Under the pieces are notes generated by a model that saw only the letters and a program-made list of their open reading frames with translations, was not told the DNA's origin and ran no database searches. DNA of 64,000 nt, from contig MU270028.1 of the NCBI GenBank assembly GCA_021432635.1, forward strand, positions 1,178,323-1,242,322. Direction: 5' to 3'. The stretch's first letter is position 1. Each line of letters starts with the position of its first letter. Both the position numbers and the translations under genes were made by a program. Positions 56,129 through 64,000 of the stretch are shown one piece after another. Origin of the DNA: Thozetella sp. PMI_491. Taxonomy: Eukaryota; Ascomycota; Sordariomycetes; Chaetosphaeriales; Chaetosphaeriaceae.

Positions 56129-57870
56129 TCACGTAGAAGCCTCCTTCCAGAAAGCTTTGACACTGGATAAAAACGCGGTGTCGGACCAGATGAACTGCTT
56201 TAAAATCTGGAGCAGTTCTGGCCATGATCCGTACAAGAATAGAAATCTAGTGGTGTAGTTTGAGCGTAAGAGCGAGATGTAGTCTGACCGTATGTTCCCA
56301 TTGGGCGCCGAAGCACCGCCGAGGTGAATTAGCCATACTAGCACATCGGGGTGGTCGTCCCACACCGGATCGTCATTTGACTGTTGTATCTTTTGAAGCA
56401 ATTGTGATGAAAGGTGAGACTGAGGTCTGGTGTAAGTAAAACTGGGAAGCAATAGGTCAATATGGAACATTCGTGCGGCTCACTTACGGGAATCACTGAA
56501 TCGGGCCACATCTTGCAGCGCAGCATTGTAGAGGACAGGTATGCAGCGAGATGGCAGCAGTCCAAGAAGGGCGACGTATCCGGCCAGCTCGACAGCCTGG
56601 ACTGTATAGATGCCTGTTGGTTGTCAATTTGTGCCATCGGCAATACCTCCTCGCATCCAAACCGAGCAGCGTCTCGTATACACTGAAGTCCATGAATATC
56701 CTTCAGTACCTCCACCAACTCATCGGTCAGTAGATGGGATCGATGCTGAAACCCGGGCGGTAGTATAAAGGAGTTAGGGGTGAAGGGATCTCGTATCCAG
56801 TGCATCTCTGCAAATGTGGTATGGTTGACAATCCGGCTGGAGCCTGCCAGGACCGAAGAATTTAGATCTTGCCTGCGGCATATCTTAGATCTAGACTCCA
56901 GGGGGTCGGTGTGTTGCTAGGTACTTACCAGAAGATTGCACGTTTGATTCCGTCCGTAAGATGTATATTCTGGGTCTGACAAAGTCGAAGCAGATTTTGT
57001 ATTGCATTCATGTGTAATTGGGTTTTTAAAGCCATCCTGAGGCGGGCCTGGTTGACAGAAAAATCAGTCTTGTACGCTTGAGTCTTCACAATCTTAGGAA
57101 ACAAGGAGACGGAAAGGAGGCAGACCTCTACGCCGGCTAACAGAAGAATTGCACCGATGGTTGATTCTGAAACGGCGCTTTCAGGAGATCCTAGCGTTAA
57201 CCGAATGTGATTTAGGGTTCGGCTGTGGTATGCGAGGAACTCGTGGTCGACCGTCCCGGTCATCGCGAAAGCAAATGTAAGCATAGCCGCATTGAGGAGG
57301 GCGGGGTCATCTAGACCCGTGCGGAAGATTGACCGATAGTTCTGTAGGACGAGCTCGTCCGCGAGGCTGAAGACTGGCCCTGCTGCCTTGCTGCTCTTTT
57401 CTAGATCGTCCGGTCAGCTTGGATGAGGCAGCGACGGCCAGATAGGGGACCATACGATGACTAACCCATGCCTGCAGGGTGGACGAATCCGCAGCAAGGA
57501 GGTTAAATGGATCGAGCCAAGCCGGAGACAAGGGGGTGAGCAGCGAGGTAGGTTGGCTAACCCGCGATTCGGTGCGCACTCGTCTGCTTGGGTTCTCTCT
57601 GAAAGGCACCACGCGAAAATTGTGACCTGCTTGTTCCTCAGCCCTTCGCTTATTCGCAAGGGCTCGCTTCACGGCATGTGACTTTGCCAGCCGTGCTGCT
57701 TTCCGATCCTTCACCCCGTCTGGGGGTTGGATGCAGATGAACTGAAAGTTGGCACCTACTACGGGGTTAGCAAGGCAGTGATCAGCCACATTCTGGGCTG
57801 TTCGGCCTGGGTTATTTCCGGTTCCGACGAAGTACCAACCTCCTGTCGCCATTTCGGCTCTTCGATCCAA
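56129..57870 (-). CDS. Fungal-specific transcription-factor-like protein
   Basis: Four exons: 57456-57870, 56929-57400, 56488-56872 and 56129-56419; introns 55, 56 and 68 nt; 520 residues. The core pattern FQFICIQPPDGVKDRKAARL then KSHAVKRALANKRRAEE is the conserved N terminus of the non-zinc-cluster regulator family also seen at 20.3 kb. The helical regulatory domain follows (VFSLADELVLQNYRSIF; LLNAAMLTFAFAM). The start is uncertain: residues before ANFQFIC look intronic (CTAAC and TAG just upstream), so the first exon may be wrong. Its place inside the enzyme cluster suggests a pathway-specific regulator. Confidence 0.72.
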
Positions 57871-58563
57871 GTAGCGGCAGTTGAATTTGAGCTCTTGTCC
57901 ACGTATTGCGTGAGCAGGTTGGGTAAGGACAGGACTCTGGAGTGATGCACTTGGGTCTCATTGCGGCAGGGAGTCGACGATGACAAATCGCGAGTAAAAG
58001 AGAAGCGACACAAAATAAGCCTTAATCGACATATGATTTTATTGTAAGTCAACTGGAGCTGGTCCATGCCGCGATGACGCTTAACGGGCATTAGTAAGGG
58101 GGGAAGTGGCTCTAGGCAAAGAAATTCGGTTGTCTAGCGCCAATGCTCTAAAGGCTAAGAGCCAATGAAAAATAGCTGGCGCACTATCACCAAGTTGGAA
58201 ATACGTTGTTTCCTGACTGGGAAAAGCGTTGCTCCCCAACCGGAAAGACGATCCTTCCCTTGAAGGAACCACGTTTCTTCCCGAACTGGTACTACGTTTT
58301 CTCCTGAATTAGATTCTAAAATTTGTATGCCATTACTCATCTATATTTCAAGCCGCCAAAATGCACGATATCTTCTCTGCATCTATATCATTGATTGATC
58401 ATCACATCTTAGCTGAGCTTCGTTTCCAGTGAGTATAAAGCCACAGTGCTGAAGACGTCAAGATGCATATTCCTTCAACGCCAGTCTTGCCATTCGACAA
58501 GGCTTCAGAAACGAGAGAAGAGATCCAACACCCTAGCTTTCAAAATATCCAGAAACTCTCCCC
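57871..58563. promoter_or_regulatory. Divergent promoter between cluster regulator and OYE gene
   Basis: 693 bp between start codons facing away from each other. It carries the five 23-bp repeats at 58191-58305. Confidence 0.6.
58191..58305. repeat. Five tandem degenerate 23-bp repeats with a dyad
   Basis: On the minus strand the units have the consensus GGGAAGAAACGTnTTTCC plus five variable bases. Each contains GGAA and TTCC arms around an ACGT-like core. All five are exactly 23 bp, which is not a multiple of three, so this is not a coding repeat. Dyad arms and regular spacing suggest an array of protein-binding sites. Confidence 0.8.
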
Positions 58564-59670
58564 ATGGCGGAATCTCGTCTTTTCAAGCCTTTGAAGATAG
58601 GCAACATCGAGGTGAAGCACCGGCTCGCCATGTCTCCAATGACCCGCCTCCGCGCTACTGAAGACCGAATCCCGACGCCTATGATGAAGGAGTACTACAG
58701 TCAGCGGGCTTCTGTCCCAGGAACATTGATTCTCACCGAGGGGACCTTCATCTCGTCCGCCTGTGGCGGCTTCCCCAATGGACCAGGAATTTGGAGCAAC
58801 GAGCAAGTCAAAGCTTGGCGCGAAATTACCGACGAGGTCCACCGCAAAGGATGTTACATCTTCTGCCAGCTATTTGGCATGGGCCGGGCCGCAACTGCCG
58901 ATGTCTCCGAAAAGGAAGGATTTCCCATTTTAGGGCCAAGTGCAATTGCATTCGAAGGCGGTGCGATGCCGCGGGAGATGACGATCGAAGAGATCAAGCA
59001 AGTTGTTCGAGATTTTGCGCACGCTGCAAAGAATGCCATCCTGGCAGGATTCGATGGGATTGAGTGCCACGTCGCAAATGGCTATCTGCTTGATCAATTC
59101 ATACAAGACGTCAGCAATCAACGCACTGACGAGTATGGAGGGAGCATTGAGGGCCGATCTCGCCTCGTCAAGGAGGTGATTGAGGCACTTGTTGAGGCAA
59201 TCGGTGCAGACCGTGTGGGACTGCGCTTGAGTCCCTGGAGCACCTTCCAAGGGATGAGAATGGCAGACCCCATCCCGCAACATGTGGACGTCATCAAAAT
59301 CGCTCGTCAAGCGAATCTTGCGTACCTTCACCTGGTTGAGTCACGAATTGCCGGCGCAAATGATTACAATAAATACGGTGACAGTGACCGGTTGGACTTC
59401 GCCTATGAACTCTGGGACCGGCCGTTGCTCATTGCTGGAGGCTATACTCCGGAAGAGGCAGCTAGGCTGGTCAACGTAGAGCGCCCGGAGAAGGATATCG
59501 TGGTCATGATTGGTCGGTACTTCATTTCAAACCCGGATCTAGTCTACCGCATCAAGCAGGGTATAAAGCTGAGTGCGTACAACCGCGAGACGTTTTATAC
59601 CAAGCAGTCATCTCTTGGCTACCTAGATTACCCGTTCAGCAAGGAATACCTGGCAAGCGTGAGCGCCTAG
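58564..59670 (+). CDS. Old Yellow Enzyme family FMN-dependent ene-reductase
   Basis: Single exon, 368 residues, full length. FMN barrel start LFKPLKIGNIEVKHRLAMSP, the substrate pair H169/N172 and proton donor Y174 in ECHVANGYLLDQF, then SNQRTDEYGGSIEGR and the phosphate-binding end IGRYFISNPDL. All catalytic residues of classical OYEs are present, so it should reduce activated C=C bonds with NADPH. In fungal clusters such enzymes (for example EasA in ergot alkaloid synthesis) often pair with a BBE-like flavoprotein, as here. The 5' region carries the 23-bp repeat array. Confidence 0.92.
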   Translation: MAESRLFKPLKIGNIEVKHRLAMSPMTRLRATEDRIPTPMMKEYYSQRASVPGTLILTEGTFISSACGGFPNGPGIWSNEQVKAWREITDEVHRKGCYIFCQLFGMGRAATADVSEKEGFPILGPSAIAFEGGAMPREMTIEEIKQVVRDFAHAAKNAILAGFDGIECHVANGYLLDQFIQDVSNQRTDEYGGSIEGRSRLVKEVIEALVEAIGADRVGLRLSPWSTFQGMRMADPIPQHVDVIKIARQANLAYLHLVESRIAGANDYNKYGDSDRLDFAYELWDRPLLIAGGYTPEEAARLVNVERPEKDIVVMIGRYFISNPDLVYRIKQGIKLSAYNRETFYTKQSSLGYLDYPFSKEYLASVSA

Positions 59671-59815
59671 TTATGTGGCACTCGGCAAACAAACATAGAG
59701 TGTAACTATATAGAAGGCAATTGATGCGGTTTCACACCAAAGGCCACGATGCGCAGCTTCACTCGCTTAGTGCTTTTGATATAAGACTTAACAGAAATCC
59801 GGATTCGAGCTACTC

Positions 59816-61815
59816 TTATGCCCCATCGCCTTCAGCACTTAAGACTCGGCACAGCTTACCGTTTTGAGACCCAGGATAGTCATCTTCCGTTCTCACCTCC
59901 CACGCTTCACTCCCGACTGTAGTCGGTGCCCAGAACAGGCCCCACGGGTCCCTTTGCCGTTTAATCCCCAGAAGTTTCCCGTACAGGTCGCCATAGAAAC
60001 TCTGCTGCCAGTTCGGCTCCCCAGGGTCTCCCTCGTTCATATACGCTCCGGAACCTGGAGTGACTGCCCTCCACAAATCCAGGTATTTCTTTGCTTTGGC
60101 ATCATTCTCCCTGACCTGTTCGGCCGTCAGACCCACTGCTTGCACCTCCATGAGCGCTGCGTGCATAGCGGTCTTGCGCCATGCTGGATTTACCGCACTA
60201 AAGCGACCTGGCCAGCCGGCTACCGTCTCGTCGGGCCGGTACTGCAGGTTGTGGAAGTTGTAGCCCGCCTCGACGCCAGGGCGGATGGCTGCCATGGTGT
60301 CGTTGAACAGCTGGTCGTCCTCCCAATTGGCACGAGGAAATAGGCGGCTATAGTAGCGCGTATTGATGATGTTATCGACGGGCGGGAGACGGAACGTGCT
60401 AGTGTAGGGCATTGATTGAAGGGGCCCTGGATTTGTGAGATTGATGCCCACGGCTCGGAGCTTGTCGTACATCGGTTGCATAAGAGCATACACTTCTTCT
60501 GGGGTCTTTTCTGGGACAGCGTAGGTTGAGGTGAGAGTGAAGCTATTGTTTCCAAGCGGATAGATGTAGCCAAACCCGAATCCACCAGCATCAACTACAT
60601 TGATTCCATGCCTGTAGTAGATTTTAGCAGCTTCCCAGAAAGTTGTAGTAGTATTGATGATCCCAGGTGCAAGTGCCGATGTCCCGTTGATAACTGTCAA
60701 ATTAAAAGCCGACGCCGTAAAGTTGATAGATGGGAAGGCCTTCATAACCACGGATGTCACAACGCCGTAGGTTCCTAAAGGATTGACCTATTAGTACGTA
60801 TCTTCGGCTTGCGCCGTTTTAATGCTTACCACCACCACCACCACGGAGAGCATAGAATAAATCGCTGTTCGTATAAGGGTCGGCCGTGACAAACCTTCCG
60901 TCGGCAGTCACGACATTGATTGACAGCCCTTGGTCAGACCCCAGTCCGTAGTGTGACGCCAGAATGCCATGCCCACCGGAACCAAACCATCCGCCATTGG
61001 CGCCCACTGTAGCACCCCCTGGGGCGACCACAGAGATGTTATGAAGTACCATGTACTGAAACAACTCCCATCCTTCAAGTCCGGAACCATAGCGTACCGC
61101 CATTCCACTGTACTCTCCTATGATATAGTTTGGTAGAAACTCGAAGTCTTTTAGGTGATGAGTCCAGATGCTCAAAGACCCAGCGCCGACCGATCTGCCG
61201 CCGAAATCATGCCCTGTATTCGTAATAAACAGTTAGCAGTGCCCCTCTGTAGACCTAAGGATTATATACTTATTTTATCACAAGGCGGAGATTTCGATTC
61301 CGGGCAAAGTTGACTGCAGCTTGTACATGCTTGACTGTCGTGGCGTTCACCACGTAGACGGGAAACCCTCCTTGTGTACAGTTCCCTGTCGTCTTTAGCT
61401 CAGCCATGCAGGTACCGCCTTCAGGCCATGGTGTGAGAGCAGTCAGGGGGTCGTCAAGGTAGTAGTGTGTGGTCCCAGCAACTTTGACCAGGTAGTCGCA
61501 CTGAGCAGCATCGTAATTTGGCCCAGTATAACATACTGAAGAGACCGGAGTCGGCTTCAACAAAGCACCATCGAGAGTTGCGTTGAATTGGCTCCAGACT
61601 GTCTCGGAGGGCCAGTCTGCCGATCCAGGAAAGGCTCGACATTCTGGACCCTTGCTCTGGTATTTTGCAGCAGTAACATCGCCAAAACTGACCGCGGAAA
61701 AGTCATCGATATCGGCGGCCGTAAGCTGAACATTTTCGAATGGGAAGGCGAATCCAAAAGCTGTCTTGGGCAGCGCCACGCCCGTAATGATAACTAGCAA
61801 GAACGTGGAATGCAT
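59816..61815 (-). CDS. Secreted BBE-like FAD-linked oxidoreductase
   Basis: Three exons: 61274-61815, 60830-61221 and 59816-60774; 630 residues. The signal peptide is HSTFLLVIITGVALPKTAFG. The FAD-binding PCMH domain follows: FPVYVVNATTVKHVQAAV, LRLVIKNTGHDFGGRS (its His is the usual covalent flavin site), APGGATVGANGGWFGSGGHG and LFYALRGGGGGTYGVVTS. The C-terminal berberine-like segment ends RDPWGLFWAPTTVG. The first intron has AT-AC ends (see separate entry); the second is GT-AG, 55 nt. Expected role: oxidation or oxidative cyclisation of a metabolite in a secretory compartment. Convergent with the OYE gene, 145 bp between stops. Confidence 0.88.
61222..61273 (-). other. AT-AC intron in the BBE-like gene
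   Basis: On the minus strand the 52-nt segment begins ATAAGT and ends TTATTAC, with TGCTAAC shortly before the end. Its removal joins LRLVIK to NTGHDFGGRS exactly. No GT-AG choice restores this conserved block: the nearby GT (61269-61268) lies after an in-frame TAA, and the only nearby AG acceptor gives the wrong phase and loses two conserved residues. Confidence 0.72.
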
Positions 61816-62911
61816 GTTTACTGCGTTTGCGCACGGAGAGCAGGGCCAACGCTTGGTATCCTTGACAGTTCGTGTATGCTTTTTAGGTGCAACATTTTGT
61901 GTTACCTCCGAAACCTAAGCGCTTCTTGTACGACTAGGTGCTTAAGTCGCAATGCAATCGCCTGCCTATCCTTATCAAGTTGAGTTGAATTGCCGTCAAT
62001 ATTATCCTCGGGCCTCCGGTCTGGGATGCATAGAGGTAAATATTAACAAGTGCCACTGCGGCAAGAGAGATGCCGACTAAGCGATTTCTGGACCGACTTG
62101 CTCCTATCGCTTGATGTCTTTGCCGTACCAGTGTCATTGGAGGTCAAAGCGTTTGAGGCCACGGGGTGTACAACGTCATGTATACTACATACAGTATCAT
62201 TGTGGCGCAAATGCACTAGACTTTTTAGATCGCGCGGTATTACCAACAGGGTTAACCATATGATCCGATTGGAAGGGAAAACGGCCCGAACTCTCCTACC
62301 CATCCGCATTCCATACCATACCGGCACGGCCGTGATTTTTTGAACTTCTTACAATTGAGCCCACGAGTCGTCAATGACGGGAGTGCTAGTTTGCCGCGGT
62401 GTTGTCGAATCTTTTCGCTTCTTAGTGGCTGCTGGAAAAACCTCTCGGCGTCTCCTAGTGTACTTGCGCGATGTGTTCATGTGCATGAAGAGCGCATTGG
62501 TTCCGCGCTATAGTTTCGCACAATGACCTCGAGTCTTAACTTGTCGCTCGACTATTTCGGTGAGACTTTTATTCTACGTTAAATCATTTGCCAAATTAAA
62601 AGAGAATTGGGCCACTCTAGCAGGGCCGCAGGAGGGGTACGGACATGCCGTCCCATTTTGTCTTCAAAAGGGGTTAACGATATTGGGGGCCACTCGCGTC
62701 GCCGTGCATGACTGGCCTAACCGAATAAGCGCGTGAGTTGACAATACGAGAAATTCTTGAGTGAATGTGTATATCACATCTCCGGCCCATGGCTTTAGGC
62801 AAATATTGCCATGACTGTCCTCCTAGCCGAGTCTAAAGCTATAGTTATCTCACCTCTGCAAACCTTGTGCGACCGCACGATCTGAAGACAGATACAAAAG
62901 ATTAGACACAG
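61816..62911. other. 1.1 kb intergenic region in the cluster
   Basis: Searched for a RiPP-type precursor (signal peptide plus repeats with KR sites) because a UstYa gene follows; none was seen. No other gene recognised. Confidence 0.45.
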
Positions 62912-63847
62912 CTAAATCCACACTTTATCATCTGCCCTATTTTTCTCAAGGTGACGGCGGATCTGACCGTAATCCTTGCAAACGTGCTTAGCATCCCAGC
63001 CATCACTCCCCGGGGAGTTTCTATCGGGGAATGTCGTCTGTCTTCCCTCCAGCGTCATGTCTCCGCAGCACAGAATGCTTTGACGAAGATACTCAAAGCA
63101 GTGTCGGGAGTGCCACCCGGCCGACTCTAGAATCCCATCTCCTGTCCCATTCGACATCATCATGGATGCGAAGAACTCCTCTAGTTTGTACTATTCGAAG
63201 CATGAGACAGGTTCTTTACGATAAATTGGGAGTTGATCTCACAAGGCAATGTAGCTGGTGGGTTACAGAAGTGGTGAAAACAGCACCATCGTACTCCGGC
63301 AGTGGCGTGGGAAGGTTGTCGTAGTTTTCTGAGTCCGCAATTCGAACATATCCTAAGCCCTCTTCAACAACCTCACAGTTATCAGCATTGTTTTCACAGT
63401 TCTTTCGTAATATAATCGTGAATTCTCACTCGGTACTAGGTTGAGCCAGTTATTTCGAACTCTGGTTGTAAACCATTCCGCCGGGTCATCTGGAGTAAAC
63501 GATAGGTCGGGAGCGAAAGATTTAATTCGGCGATTAACTAGATGATCATGGTTCTCGATTAATGTCTAAAGCCTCCCAGTCTGTCAGGCTTACTTACTCG
63601 CAGGGGCAAAGCCCGTGATGTCCCCGGCGAGTTCTAATTGAGGTCGTTTGTTCGTATAAACCGGCTGAATAATAATAATTAATAGAATAGACAATAATAA
63701 TGCGATATTGATTCCATGTCCTAGAAATGAAACCTTGCGAACTCCGTAGCTTCTCCTTCGCCATGCGCCGTCTTCGATAGGGTTACTTTGAGCAGACCGT
63801 TCTTCGGCTAGCATCAATGGTTCGTTATCTTCGGCTGAGTTATTCAT
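62912..63847 (-). CDS. UstYa-like (DUF3328) oxidase family protein
   Basis: Four exons: 63598-63847, 63430-63537, 63243-63361 and 62912-63190; introns 60, 68 and 52 nt; 251 residues. A single membrane helix (INIALLLSILLIIIIQPVY) follows a charged N terminus. Then come SFAPDLSFTPDDPAEWF and the two family-defining HxxHC motifs: HQLHC at the end of exon 3 and HSRHC in exon 4 (followed by FEYLRQSILCCGD), then DGWDAKHVCKDYGQI. UstYa proteins catalyse oxidative cyclisation or chlorination/dehydrogenation in fungal RiPP and other pathways. The second acceptor is an unusual GAAG. The frame is open to the window edge; the ATG at 63847 is the best start. Confidence 0.87.
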
Positions 63848-64000
63848 GAATGAATTTCGCCCGGTGAAGATCATAACTACCAAAAGAATCGTATATGTAG
63901 AATCATACACGCCTGGACTGAGGCAGCGAAGCGCGTAGTCTTGAGGTTGAATGGTAATACTAACTATTGTTTGAAGTGACGGGACTTGGCAGTCCACCAC

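Noticed and set aside
58155-58340. Minus-strand open frame over the 23-bp repeats, with PVRE and PVRKQR-like pieces, considered as a RiPP precursor
   Set aside because: The repeat period is 23 bp, not a multiple of three, so successive units are read in different frames and no repeated core peptide results. No signal peptide precedes it.
1-64000. CRISPR arrays, tRNA or rRNA genes
   Set aside because: No regularly spaced identical repeats with unique spacers and no cloverleaf or rRNA-like segment were recognised by eye; a covariance-model scan would be decisive for tRNAs.

Overview
The window reads as nuclear DNA of a filamentous ascomycete (Pezizomycotina). Most genes carry short 46-110 nt introns with GTATGT/GTAAGT-like donors and CTAAC/CTGAC branch points. 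The gene set is typically mould-like: Zn2Cys6 regulators, HET and NLR proteins, DUF3176, an AA13 LPMO and a UstYa-type protein. A 6 kb stretch of AT-saturated, stop-filled DNA looks like RIP-mutated repeat. A Sordariomycete is plausible, but the sequence alone does not fix the species. Exon joins below were read by eye; for every gene described as resolved, the exon lengths and phases were checked to be mutually consistent.

Layout. 1-9.7 kb: a fungal NLR gene (esterase-like domain, NB-ARC, TPR; minus strand), dead by a nonsense codon and by a 6.6 kb AT-rich insertion in its TPR array; its last exon piece lies at the left edge of the window. 10.7-24 kb: metallo-beta-lactamase hydrolase, a five-copy repeat family with a dehydrogenase relic, a Zn2Cys6 factor, a DUF3176 membrane protein, a SIRT5-like sirtuin, a fungal-specific regulator and a 2OG-Fe(II) oxygenase. 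24-33 kb: APH-type kinase, extended SDR reductase, a GPI-like surface protein, a starch-active AA13 LPMO with CBM20, and a small membrane protein. 33.7-36.6 kb: a divergent pair, an RBR ubiquitin ligase and a protein with two ubiquitin-like folds. 37-45.6 kb: small coiled-coil protein, M6 protease with ricin-type lectin, cPLA2-type phospholipase, a HET-gene relic, GFA protein. 46-51.6 kb: DJ-1/Hsp31 protein, Zn2Cys6 regulator and a divergent zinc alcohol dehydrogenase. 52-54 kb: HET protein.

54.5-64 kb looks like the left part of a secondary-metabolite cluster: secreted FAD amine-oxidase-like enzyme, regulator, Old Yellow Enzyme, secreted BBE-like oxidase and a UstYa/DUF3328 protein. No core synthase or precursor peptide is visible, so the rest may lie beyond the right edge. 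Five 23-bp dyad-bearing tandem repeats sit in the promoter between the regulator and the OYE gene.

The most unusual signals are an AT-AC intron in the BBE-like gene, a GC-AG intron in the ubiquitin-like gene, the RBR/Ubl divergent pair, the cleanly mapped insertion in the NLR, and the 23-bp repeat array.
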